DNA from: Sphingobacterium lumbrici
GTDB lineage: Bacteria > Bacteroidota > Bacteroidia > Sphingobacteriales > Sphingobacteriaceae
NCBI RefSeq assembly: GCF_006476045.1
Contig: NZ_SRZY01000029.1
Location: forward strand, 62,001 to 126,000
Reading direction: 5' to 3'
DNA: 64,000 nt
A program made the position numbers and the translations under genes. Of the stretch, positions 53,970-63,900 are shown one piece after another (the stretch's first letter is position 1; every line of letters starts with the position of its first letter). The notes under the pieces were generated by a model, which saw nothing but the letters and a program-made list of their open reading frames with translations, ran no database searches and was not told the DNA's origin.

Positions 53970-55175
53970 ATGAAAGTAGAAAAATTCATTATTTTGATTG
54001 TAGGACTATTTGGGAATCTATTCGCTTTTTCTCAGACTGATTCTTCAAATATGGACAATATCTATGTTGGCTTGCTAAGTCAGAACGTAGACAAGAGTGT
54101 ATATACTGCTATGCAGAATATCTGGTTTGCGAATGAAAAAATTTCTTATCTAGCGATCCCTATTCCCGGAAAACCTCAATATCTTGAACGTGTTAGTCCT
54201 ACGTTAAGAGACGGAGAAGGAAGGAATGGTTACATTTTCGAAGGTAATATATATCATCAAACTCCAATAATGATGGGCAGAAACCATGGCAAGCACTTTT
54301 GGCAAACATCTCGATTGACATTTGACTATGGTTTTAATGTGAGGATGACAAAGGATGGCTCTAGTCCACTTGTCCCGAACAACAATATTTTTGGACTCAC
54401 AGTCGACAAAATAATCTGGAATACGGAATCTAAATTTCGCATTATATATGCTGACTCAACGCTACCTTTTCAAAACTGGGAAAAACTTGACAAACCGCTG
54501 AGCACGCTTTCTTTGAATGTTACCGCTCACCATTTCTCCAATGGACAGCCGGATGGCTTCTTCTATACGGAATCAAATGATGAGACTACAGATCGTAGAA
54601 ACGACTATCTAAAAGGAGATTTCTCTACAAATTATATACAGACAGGGCTAACGTACTCTCATCTTTTTAGATCCCGAAATATGTTTTCTGCAAAATTAGC
54701 GTATCAACACGATGCTACTTGGTTTGGCCCGTTCAAATATTCAGATGAACAACGGAATGCCTACGGCACAGATCGAATAGTTGGATTTTTACAATTTAGA
54801 AAACTATTCAATGTATTAAAAAACAGGAAGGTAATAGACGCTATAGAGAAAACGCCTTCTGGGGAAAGGCCAATAAAAGTTCGTCCATATAATAACAGAG
54901 AGTTAATCACACGTCTAGAGTATGAATATATTTTCGGTAATATGACCAATTATCCGCATGAAAATAAATACAGAATGAATAATAGTCTCTTTATCAAATA
55001 CACGCAACAAAACTGGCGGGCATTGGGTATAGTCGCCAGAATACACTACGGCCGGGATTACTCCAATATTAGATATGATTCACCGATATGTATGTTCCTG
55101 ATTGGTGGTAGCGTAGATTTTAATAAGTTTTTTATTCCCTTGTCGTCTGGTAGAAGGTTTTCGTTGATTGATTAG
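53970..55175 (+). CDS. Outer-membrane beta-barrel protein, hypothetical (OMPLA-like motif)
   Basis: A 401-residue protein with a signal peptide (VGLFGNLFAFSQ) and amphipathic strands to the C terminus. The segment AHHFSNGQPDGF contains HxSNG, as seen at the active site of outer-membrane phospholipase A and PagL-like barrels, and a later Asn/Arg-rich strand follows; similarity elsewhere is not evident, so this may be coincidence. A 51-codon ORF follows 10 bp after its stop. No other motif recognised. Confidence 0.6.
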   Translation: MKVEKFIILIVGLFGNLFAFSQTDSSNMDNIYVGLLSQNVDKSVYTAMQNIWFANEKISYLAIPIPGKPQYLERVSPTLRDGEGRNGYIFEGNIYHQTPIMMGRNHGKHFWQTSRLTFDYGFNVRMTKDGSSPLVPNNNIFGLTVDKIIWNTESKFRIIYADSTLPFQNWEKLDKPLSTLSLNVTAHHFSNGQPDGFFYTESNDETTDRRNDYLKGDFSTNYIQTGLTYSHLFRSRNMFSAKLAYQHDATWFGPFKYSDEQRNAYGTDRIVGFLQFRKLFNVLKNRKVIDAIEKTPSGERPIKVRPYNNRELITRLEYEYIFGNMTNYPHENKYRMNNSLFIKYTQQNWRALGIVARIHYGRDYSNIRYDSPICMFLIGGSVDFNKFFIPLSSGRRFSLID

Positions 55176-55185
55176 TAAGTGCATT

Positions 55186-55341
55186 ATGGGCGATGAGACA
55201 TTTTATGATCGCTATCTACTGAATAGGTACACCAAGCGGTCCCAACTCTCTCCGAGAATAGTCGGCTATACGCTAATTGATATCTGGGATGAGTTTGGTC
55301 TAGGGAAAGGTACTGGAGACAGTACCTATATTATAGACTGA
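55186..55341 (+). CDS. Small ORF after the barrel gene, hypothetical
   Basis: A 51-codon ORF starting 10 bp after the barrel stop. It is soluble (SQLSPRIVGYTLIDIWDEFG, ending YIID) without a signal peptide. It ends right at a 27-bp terminator stem. It could be a real small protein or the 3' remnant of a gene; no family recognised. Confidence 0.35.
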   Translation: MGDETFYDRYLLNRYTKRSQLSPRIVGYTLIDIWDEFGLGKGTGDSTYIID

Positions 55342-55342
55342 A

Positions 55343-55400
55343 TGTAAATGGTGAGAAGGATCCTGGAACATTCGTTCCAGGATCCTTCTCACCATTTACA
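55343..55400. terminator. 27-bp perfect hairpin, bidirectional terminator
   Basis: Arms 55343-55369 and 55374-55400 pair without mismatch around a 4-nt loop (ATTC). It separates the plus-strand barrel gene from the convergent SusCD operon. Confidence 0.85.
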
Positions 55401-55423
55401 AAAACAATCAGATGATAATTATT

Positions 55424-56107
55424 TCATTGAAAAATAAAGTCCATCTCTGGTAAATATCCGTTCTTCTTTTTCAATTCTACCTTAAACTTCTCAAAATTAA
55501 CTTTTGAAAGTGAAGTGGAAAGTAAACCTTTACTCTGCATCAAATGATCAAATTTATTTTCGGCACAATCGAATCTAACCAGTATTAAATCTTTAATTCC
55601 TTCTTCAAAATATGCCTTTTTTAATGCTGACAAATAGGTATTGTAATCACTGTCCGATTTCGTTTTCAGATACTTTCTCTTTAGCTTATCTAACGAATTC
55701 GTATCTGTCATAATCCCCCTAACAATATTAAGCCATTTTTCAGCATCCATGGTTGAACCTCTTCTATCCATTACTTCTCCTTCGTTATTTATAAAAAAGA
55801 AGGTTGGATACGAATTGACATAATACATATTCCTGAACTCTTCCGCTGCAACACTTTCCATATCGAATTTTATCGAAATGAAGTGATCATTAAAGTAGTC
55901 TCCGACTTCTTTCAACACGAAAATATTATCAGTCATGTATTTGCATGGTCCACACCAGACCGTATAACAATCTACAAAGACACTTTTTTTTTCTGCTTTA
56001 GCTAATGCCAACGCTTCTTTGTAACCTATATTTTTAAAATTGATACCTTGTGCGTTAACCATAAAGGAAGTACACAGCATCAAAACGAATGCTATTATGG
56101 TTCTCAT
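55424..56107 (-). CDS. Secreted thioredoxin-family protein (WCGPCK)
   Basis: A 227-residue exported protein (signal ends near MVNAQ) with a thioredoxin fold; the redox motif WCGPCK is at residues 51-56 and the cis-Pro is in VNSYPTFFF. The C-terminal 90 residues are a helical extension. It is the last gene of the SusCD operon, starting in the stop codon of the upstream thioredoxin-like gene (1-bp overlap). It probably reduces or transfers disulfides in the periplasm or on an outer-membrane substrate. Confidence 0.85.
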   Translation of the reverse strand: MRTIIAFVLMLCTSFMVNAQGINFKNIGYKEALALAKAEKKSVFVDCYTVWCGPCKYMTDNIFVLKEVGDYFNDHFISIKFDMESVAAEEFRNMYYVNSYPTFFFINNEGEVMDRRGSTMDAEKWLNIVRGIMTDTNSLDKLKRKYLKTKSDSDYNTYLSALKKAYFEEGIKDLILVRFDCAENKFDHLMQSKGLLSTSLSKVNFEKFKVELKKKNGYLPEMDFIFQ

Positions 56108-57165
56108 TATATATTTTTCTTAAAATAGTCATTTAATCCTGTTTCAAAAGCTGTTATATACTGCTCTGGCATCCCTTCAATGGATTTGAAGAATTTGATC
56201 ATATAGTTTCTATCAGCCTCTTCAAGTGAGGCCACCTTCTCCGCGCTTAGATAAGAGGCTATTCCTTCGTAAGCGGACTCCTTAGCACCTTGGAACTGCA
56301 TATTCCTCTGATTGAATAACTTGAAAGCGATATTTATATAATGACTACTTGCACTATTATCATCTACTATCGCTAACCAGCTAACAATCGGCCCGGCTAT
56401 TTGAATAGGATCTTTCCCTTTACCTGAAACATATTCTAATGCATAGTTACGAATTGATTGTGCGATGACCTTATCCAACGATGATTTACCAATGTAACTA
56501 TTCGCTATGTATTTATCACTTAAAACGGCATAAAAGATCCTTGAATTTGCCTTTCTCATTGCAATTTTCAAGTATTTCCATGATTGCTCAGAGTACTTGT
56601 CCACAGGCATAAATGCGTAGAGATAGGACTCTACAAAATCTGTCAATTGGTCATATTTTAACTCTCTATGCAATACTTCGGCATAGTCACAGTAATTTTT
56701 GAACGAGTGGTCATTATCAAAAGCTTCTTTCTTTACTTTAGCTGAATTGTCCGGATCCATCACCACTTTGGTCTTCTCAATGAAATTATATGCTTCTGAG
56801 TATCCCGAAAAACGACTTATCTCAGCTCCTTTTGAATCCAGTATGATGTAAGTAGGCAATACGCTAATTCTATATTCTTTCAATACACTATTGTTGGAAA
56901 TATCCGCAACATCGACATTCACACTCGTAAAGTTGTCGTTAACAAAATTAATCACCTTGCTTAACCTGAAAGTTAAGTTGTTCATCTTACTTGAACTTTC
57001 CTCTTTACTATTATTGACATAAAGTAAAATTGGAGTGTTCTTTTTATTGCTTTGTGCAATTGCAGTGTTAAGATCTTTCGAATAGATAATGGTGCTTGCT
57101 GTTTGTGCATAGGTTATATAGGACACAAAAATGCTTAAGGCTAAAATCAATGATATTCTTTTCAT
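56107..57165 (-). CDS. Thioredoxin-like protein without CxxC
   Basis: A 352-residue exported protein (signal ends near ITYAQ). Residues about 25-140 keep a thioredoxin fold with cis-Pro in ISVLPTYIILDS, but the CxxC site is replaced by NSKEESSSKM, so no thiol redox activity is expected. The rest is helical. It may present or bind a substrate together with the CxxC protein encoded next. It follows the PKD-like gene by 40 bp. Confidence 0.8.
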   Translation of the reverse strand: MKRISLILALSIFVSYITYAQTASTIIYSKDLNTAIAQSNKKNTPILLYVNNSKEESSSKMNNLTFRLSKVINFVNDNFTSVNVDVADISNNSVLKEYRISVLPTYIILDSKGAEISRFSGYSEAYNFIEKTKVVMDPDNSAKVKKEAFDNDHSFKNYCDYAEVLHRELKYDQLTDFVESYLYAFMPVDKYSEQSWKYLKIAMRKANSRIFYAVLSDKYIANSYIGKSSLDKVIAQSIRNYALEYVSGKGKDPIQIAGPIVSWLAIVDDNSASSHYINIAFKLFNQRNMQFQGAKESAYEGIASYLSAEKVASLEEADRNYMIKFFKSIEGMPEQYITAFETGLNDYFKKNI

Positions 57166-57205
57166 TATTCTCTATTTAATTATATGTTATTAAGAATTTA
57201 AAAAT

Positions 57206-58729
57206 TTAATACGTAAATGGAAAGCTCGTCCCCATTATAGCTGGAAACACAAACGCAATATCCCCAGCTATCCCCTGACCGCTCAATATTTTTTCTGGCG
57301 TGCTACTTATAGGAAGACCAAGTGTATTTAATGGATAAAAATAAATTTTATAATTCCCGTCGATGCTTGTGCCAATCAATAGATAATTATATCCATTCAT
57401 GGGATAGGTTAAATGTTTGATAAAGGTAGGCGTTTCTCCTGTTGGGATTTTTGCGGTGGTCATTTCGCTAGTCCCGGGAAAGCCGGCGACGCTCCTCGTG
57501 TATACATTCGTGCCGGAAATAAAGTACATCATTTTTAAGGCACTATGATTTAACGTATAAAAACTCGCTGTATTTGCGGGATCATTGGCATCCAACTTAT
57601 CCACCATTATCTTGAGTCTCCGCGTACCTTTTATTTCCGCAATTAATTTTTCACCTGATGTCTTATTTTGCATGACTGCATAATAAGTATCATCAAAGAC
57701 CGCCTTTGCTCCCCCGAACAGTAGCTGCATGTTATTATTTTCTACACTTAATTCATTGCTTGGGTCATTTTCCGTTGGGGCCAGATATGAACCATTTGTT
57801 GGGAGATCAAAAAATGTGCTACTCATTTCATCAAACCCCATAGGTGTATATATCCCGTTACAAAATATAAATTTAGACAGTTTATAATCTGTAAAATCGC
57901 TCTTAGTAAGCTGTGGTCCAAACCTACTTAACAGCGAGCTATAATTGAAAAAGAAATAGGCCTTACCTGCATTTGTGATATATTGACCACTTCCTGTCGC
58001 AAAGTACATACCTGGCGCAGGTACACCTGAAGGAGCCTCTTGATATAGCTGATCATAGCTGTTTAAAATTTTGCCTGTCGATAATTTAATGGCGACCGCA
58101 TCCGTATTGGTATTCGGCACGATTACAACCGTTTTTTCAAAGGAATTATATTGTGGTATGAATCGGTTAGGATCTGAATAATTATTATTGACACCTATCC
58201 GTTCGGCAATATTTCCGGCAAGCTTCCTCCCGTTTATTCCAAAGATGACATTTTCCGATTTTTCTCCAGCCAAATTAAAATAGTCCATATCCGAACTATC
58301 ACGGTCACTTTTCAATACATACCAACCATTATTCAACGTAGAGGATACTGTCAATTTGGATGTGTGAAATGCGGCTACACTTGTCGTCTTATTAAACACC
58401 TTAAAGACAAGTGTGTACTCTCCTGACTCCAGTGCCACCGGGTAATTCAATAAATCTTTCTCTCCTGTCCCTAGTGTATCCGCAAGCTGGTCTCCCAGCG
58501 CATTATTGTACACATAATAACAAAACTCCAGATCTGGATTCGCTACATTGGTTTGCACGTCGGGCGTGATATTCAGCAAATCTTTAAATTGGATAACGGG
58601 ATACTCCTTTTCTATACCTAGAATTGAAATCTCCTCGGATTCCGAATAATCATAGTTACCAATGTCCTTGGTGCAGGAACTGGATACAGCTACTGCTATA
58701 TATATTAATATTAAATAAACTCTTCTCAT
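57206..58729 (-). CDS. PKD-like family lipoprotein
   Basis: A 507-residue lipoprotein (lipobox VSSSC, then TKDIGNYDYSE), matching the PKD-like family (PF16407) that regularly follows SusD and DUF4843 in Bacteroidetes. An N-terminal Ig-like domain is followed by a probable beta-propeller-like repeat region. It should be surface-exposed and help capture the ligand of the SusC channel. It begins 10 bp after the DUF4843 stop. Confidence 0.82.
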   Translation of the reverse strand: MRRVYLILIYIAVAVSSSCTKDIGNYDYSESEEISILGIEKEYPVIQFKDLLNITPDVQTNVANPDLEFCYYVYNNALGDQLADTLGTGEKDLLNYPVALESGEYTLVFKVFNKTTSVAAFHTSKLTVSSTLNNGWYVLKSDRDSSDMDYFNLAGEKSENVIFGINGRKLAGNIAERIGVNNNYSDPNRFIPQYNSFEKTVVIVPNTNTDAVAIKLSTGKILNSYDQLYQEAPSGVPAPGMYFATGSGQYITNAGKAYFFFNYSSLLSRFGPQLTKSDFTDYKLSKFIFCNGIYTPMGFDEMSSTFFDLPTNGSYLAPTENDPSNELSVENNNMQLLFGGAKAVFDDTYYAVMQNKTSGEKLIAEIKGTRRLKIMVDKLDANDPANTASFYTLNHSALKMMYFISGTNVYTRSVAGFPGTSEMTTAKIPTGETPTFIKHLTYPMNGYNYLLIGTSIDGNYKIYFYPLNTLGLPISSTPEKILSGQGIAGDIAFVFPAIMGTSFPFTY

Positions 58730-58739
58730 CGTCTAAAAC

Positions 58740-59507
58740 TTAAAATGTAACTACCCTGTTATTTTCGTCCATCAAAGGGGCATCTCCCTTATCGATATTT
58801 TCTTGGTTCGTATTGAACTCGTGCAACAGCTGTCTCAATTTCCCCTGCCAGTATAAATTCATCGTGACATCCGTCTTAATCACGTTGAAATAAAGCTCAT
58901 CCCATTCCATACCTGTCTGTTGCATCATAAAACGATGTTTAACCCGGCTATAGGTACCATAATACCCTACGACCCATGAGCTCGGTACAATCAATACATC
59001 GGCTATTATTACTTTCCGCCAGTTCAACCTCGTATCTCCAATTTTAAAATTCTCATTTTCAGCAATCTTAAACCTAAGTTGATAATCGCTCTCTGACAGC
59101 GTAGCATCTTTAAGAAGGACAACGGGAACCTTTACATGAGCTTTATTGGCCGGTAATACATATAAATGCTTGATCGACGGATCGTCAAAAGGTACAAAGT
59201 GTATCCCTGGAATAGCGTTTTCTACCTCATTTACTTGTGCCTGTTTTAATTGATAGGCCCTGTCTGTACTAGCGACATTGCCCAGCAGATAGAGATCAAA
59301 ATACAGGGTATCCCGTTCGACATCAGCCGGTCTGGTCAAAAAGGTAAAAGCTTTAACTGTATCATGCAGATTAGCCGACGTGTTATACATCTTGTCCGGC
59401 GTAGGTCCAAACTGTAACCTTGCATCATCTTCAAAGTGCAAGTAACTATCTTTACGGCAACTGCTGAAGAGCAGTAAAACCGCGAAAAAGGAATATAATA
59501 CTTTCAT
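58740..59507 (-). CDS. DUF4843 lipoprotein
   Basis: A 255-residue lipoprotein (lipobox LFSSC) with the DUF4843 start (HFEDDARLQFGP) and Ig-like strands (FTFLTRPADVERDTLYFDL). DUF4843 proteins occur mainly as the third gene of SusCD operons with PKD-like proteins. Surface ligand binding is presumed. It lies 10 bp after SusD, and its stop is 10 bp before the PKD-like gene. Confidence 0.86.
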   Translation of the reverse strand: MKVLYSFFAVLLLFSSCRKDSYLHFEDDARLQFGPTPDKMYNTSANLHDTVKAFTFLTRPADVERDTLYFDLYLLGNVASTDRAYQLKQAQVNEVENAIPGIHFVPFDDPSIKHLYVLPANKAHVKVPVVLLKDATLSESDYQLRFKIAENENFKIGDTRLNWRKVIIADVLIVPSSWVVGYYGTYSRVKHRFMMQQTGMEWDELYFNVIKTDVTMNLYWQGKLRQLLHEFNTNQENIDKGDAPLMDENNRVVTF

Positions 59508-59517
59508 AACGTTAAGA

Positions 59518-60951
59518 TTATTTCTTGATTTCTGTTATTGGTAAAGGCAAAATATAATTGGGCAGCAAGGAAGGATTTGCAAACAGGATGTCAACCCGAG
59601 GTGAGTTATACCTTTTATAAAGATAAAATAGCTGTCCTTCCGCATAAAACTCTTTTCTGAACTGCAAAAGTATTTCTTTTCTTAAATCAACTTCGTTTTT
59701 GAACACGGGTCTTGCATCTAATGATCTAACTTCCAAAAACTTGTTATACAGAAGTTGCGCCTGACTGGTCGGACCACATTCGATTGCAATCAAATACAGT
59801 TCGCTTAACCGTATCATAGGTATCTGCCGGTTCATTCCCGATGCTTTATATTTATTCGTTGTATATCGTGTACTTGCATCACCTAATGTCTTCAGCTCCC
59901 ATTGATTCAGTTCGCGAATATCCTTCCCTGTATTTCCAAACAAGGTTGTTTTTATATTCGTACTATTTGCTCCCTTATATAGATTTGCATTCGAGAAATA
60001 CTGTGTAAACTTATCCGACAGGTTATAGTCAAACAGACCAAAGATCTGTTCACATACCAATAAATTATCTGATTTGTCGAGCAATGCTTTACGGATACCG
60101 CTAATATCAAACTTAGCTGTTCCATTTTCATTTTTCGCATTGATCACTTCCGTAGCTGCCTCATAGGCTAACTCCTTGTCACCATACCACACCGCAACCC
60201 TAGCTTTAAGGGCATGTACCGCATAATAATTCATTTTAACTGTCCGGTTTGCAAAGAAATCATCTAACTCTTTTATTTGTGCAAATTCGGTAGGCGTTCT
60301 AAGGGCTTCTATGGAATACTGCCTAATAGGATCGTTACTTAGGTACTTTTCAGCTTCGGTAATATCTTGGTTTATCGCTACTCTGTATTCCTCAAAACTA
60401 ACAGGCATCTGAATCGAAGAAGTGACCGATTTCATATAAGAAAGCTTTGCCCCGGCACCTTCAGGCAAAGAAGGTATTGGTCCGAAAAGGCGCATCAAGT
60501 CAAAATGTAAGTAAGCACGCAAAGCAAAACATTCTCCTCGAATTGCATCGTACAATCCAGGGGTTTTTATTACGTCCTTATTTAATTCAATATATTTCAG
60601 AATATTATTCACATTGGCAATCGCATTGTACAGCTTACCGTATATTTGATCGACTTGACCGGTCACGCGTGAATACTGATGAAGATGAAATCCCTCCTCA
60701 ATAGAAGATGCCGTCACATCCCATAAGCTAGCCATGTTATCGATATAACTGTAGCTTAGGTTTGCCCCATACAGCCCCCCATCTTTCATAAGAACGTACA
60801 CCCCAGCTAATGCGTCCTTGATACCTAACTCTGTTTTAAAGGTTTCGTCTGCAGACATCTCTGTGTCTGGTGTTACTGTCAACCACTTATCACACGAACC
60901 TAAGCTTAGGCATGAGGAGGCAACAAGCAGTGACAAAAGATATTTTTTCAT
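59518..60951 (-). CDS. SusD/RagB-family surface lipoprotein
   Basis: About 477 residues: lipobox SLGSC, then the SusD N-terminal signature DKWLTVTPDTEMSADETF, TPR-like helices (ALRAYLHFDLMRLFGPIP) and the closing domain ending PNYILPLPITEIKK. SusD forms the lid of the SusC channel and binds the substrate. ATG 60951 gives a canonical signal; 60966 is also possible. It follows SusC by at most 20 bp. Confidence 0.93.
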   Translation of the reverse strand: MKKYLLSLLVASSCLSLGSCDKWLTVTPDTEMSADETFKTELGIKDALAGVYVLMKDGGLYGANLSYSYIDNMASLWDVTASSIEEGFHLHQYSRVTGQVDQIYGKLYNAIANVNNILKYIELNKDVIKTPGLYDAIRGECFALRAYLHFDLMRLFGPIPSLPEGAGAKLSYMKSVTSSIQMPVSFEEYRVAINQDITEAEKYLSNDPIRQYSIEALRTPTEFAQIKELDDFFANRTVKMNYYAVHALKARVAVWYGDKELAYEAATEVINAKNENGTAKFDISGIRKALLDKSDNLLVCEQIFGLFDYNLSDKFTQYFSNANLYKGANSTNIKTTLFGNTGKDIRELNQWELKTLGDASTRYTTNKYKASGMNRQIPMIRLSELYLIAIECGPTSQAQLLYNKFLEVRSLDARPVFKNEVDLRKEILLQFRKEFYAEGQLFYLYKRYNSPRVDILFANPSLLPNYILPLPITEIKK

Positions 60952-60971
60952 ACTAATTTGCTTCATTTTGA

Positions 60972-63900
60972 TTAGAATACTAGATTAAAATTAAGACTAA
61001 ACTGTCTCGCAAAAGGATAAGAAATCCCTCTTTCCTGCTTGATAGTAGAGATATAAAACACATCGGAAGTACTGGCAGCTACCACACAGTAATCCATGCC
61101 TAGATTCGTCAAAAATTTAGGCTTGATATTATATTGAACTGTAATATTTTGACACTTAAACAGGTTTTCTTTTTGTACGAACCTTGACGTTTTATTCGTC
61201 GGTGTAAAGTCATCAAGGCCTTTAAACATGGCTTGATCGCCTACATTTTTCCATCGCTCATAGTAGACTCTTGAGTCTACATTCCAACGTATAGCTTCTC
61301 TTCCGACCTCGACTTTACTCGCTAGTGTACTGTTGTATACATCCGCACCAATCCGATAACCAAAAGATGCATTAAGTGTCAATTTCTTATAACGCAGCAA
61401 AGTAGACACATTACCTTCTATTTGGGGTTCATTCACCCCGGTCGAAACTACATCATTTCCATTCCAAACCAATGTTCGCTCTCCAAACCTATTAATAAAC
61501 ACCTCTCTTCCATCAGCTGGATTGATACCTGCTGACTTTACTGCCCAAATCGTATTGCTCGAATAACCCGGGATGTACTGTTTATTAGGGTTAACCTGAT
61601 CTGTAGACTCAAGGGCTTTCTGTGCATTTAGCAAAGCAGGTGAAAGTTCAAGCATCTTATTCTTATTATGAATAGATGCAGTACTAATGGACCAATATAA
61701 ATTTGGGTTGTTGACCACCTGAAAGGACATTTTTAACTCAAAACCTGTATTTTGAAGTGATCCAATATTTTCAATGTAGTATGTAAACCCATTTGCTGCC
61801 GGTGATGTAGCCGATGAAATCAGACGTTCAGTCTTTGCACGATACAAATCTAGATTCACACTTACAAAGCCTAAAAACTTAGCGTCAAGTCCGAGATTAA
61901 TATCTCTTTTCTGTTGCCATTGTAAGTTTTCGTTGCCCAAGGCCATCAAATAGCTGGCATTCGAGTTGTAATACCTATCATTTAAGAAGTACTTGTAGGT
62001 CGGTATTGCTTGATAGGCTCTGAAATTTTGAGATCCTGTCGTACCGACAGATCCTCTCACTTTCAACTGATCCAACCAATCCAGCTCCTTCATTATGCTC
62101 TCGTTATGGATATTCCATCCAATACCAGTGGACCAGAATGGTGCAAAACGTCTCTTCGATCCAAATTGCGAAGAACCGTCAATTCTCCCGGAAAGGTCCA
62201 TGAAGAATCGGTTATCGTACGAATAATTGACGGTAGAGGTCATCCCTATCGCTCTAGTTTCTGATTCTCCCCCAGAAGGACGGCCATTCTGCTGATATTG
62301 CATAGCATTGGAGATATCATCTAGCCTTTCATTCAAGAAACCTTCGGCCTTAACGCCCAAACCGCTATACTTACTCGTCCTGATGTTATAATCCAGACCT
62401 GCAGAAATCACGTTCTTACCGATAGATTTGTTATAGGACAGATTGATGCTTCCCTCCATTCCAAACGTTTTCGTTAATCCATAAGCATAGGAACCTTTAC
62501 GGTACATATCCTCCTCTGCATACCCCGCAAAATCAGTATGATCGGCAGGTTTGAAGACATCTGTTTCGGAGATATTTTTCGTAACGCCCAGGCGTGCTCT
62601 CATATTCAGGTTGTTCATGATGCTATAGTCCATCATAAAGTTATTATTGATAGCCAAACCATTACCTTTATCGAAAGCATTCAATGTGGTATTGTACAAA
62701 GGGTTTACAGGCAACTGCCCCCATCGGTAGATATAGTCATATTCTCCGGAATTACCTAAATATTTCAATACGTTTCCATTCAGGTCATGCGTTCTCCAAT
62801 ACGGGTTCATCGATGCGTATGTTCTAAACTCGCCATACTGGGACTCTTGCTGATTATTTGATGTAAGCATGAAATTATTCGAAAATTTAACCTTATTCAT
62901 AAAATAAGAAAAGCCTAATGAACCATTCCAGGTATCTCTGGAAGAGCCTTTCATCGCTCCTTTAATTTCATTATACTGAACAGATCCCGAATAACGAAAA
63001 ACCTCATCCCCTCCTTCTAACCTTAGATTCTGCTTATGTCCTACCCCTACCTGCAGCGGCTTAGAAAGCCAATAGGTATCCACACCGCTATTCACCTCAT
63101 TCATCAGGTAGCTATAGTACCGTTGCAAATGCCAGTCAGCCTCTGGATTATTCGGTCTTCGATACAACCCCACACGATCTTCCAACAACAACTTATCTTT
63201 AGCATGCAGTAAATTATAAGCGGTTAAATCCGCGGCCTCCACGCTAACATCACTCCTATAAGAAATCCTCAACTTACCGGGCATCGGTGCTTTCAAGGTG
63301 ATCACAATAACGCCATTCGCTCCTCTAGAACCATATATTGCCGTAGCAGACGCATCCCTCAAGATCGTCACCATGTCAATCTCATTTTCGTTCATATCCA
63401 TCAGTCGCTGTAAAGAAGCCTCGAAACCGTCAATGATGACTAGAGGTGTATTGAGTGCTACATTCGTCATATCTTTCAACTCGTTGACGTTGGGGACACT
63501 ATTTGTCCCGCGGATTTGAATTTCGGGTAATTTGTTCGGATTGGATCCAAACACATTACTTTCGATGATATTCATTGTAGGGTCTATATTGTGGATCGAT
63601 TGTAGGATATTCCGAGTCCCGGCACTTCTTAATTGATCACCTGTTATTGTAGAAGCAGATCCCGTGAAAGTGCTCATTCTCTTATTAAAAATACCAGTGA
63701 CTACTACTTCTTCTGTAGTAAGCTGATCCTTTTCAAGCTTGACGATAATTTCAGAAAAGTCTTTAACAATTACCTTTTGTGTCTTAAAACCGAGAAAAGA
63801 AAACAATAAGACATCTCCTTTTTGGACAGCAATCGAGAATAAGCCATTATTATTCGTCACCGACACATTTCCCGTGAAGCTATTATCCAACTTGACAGTG

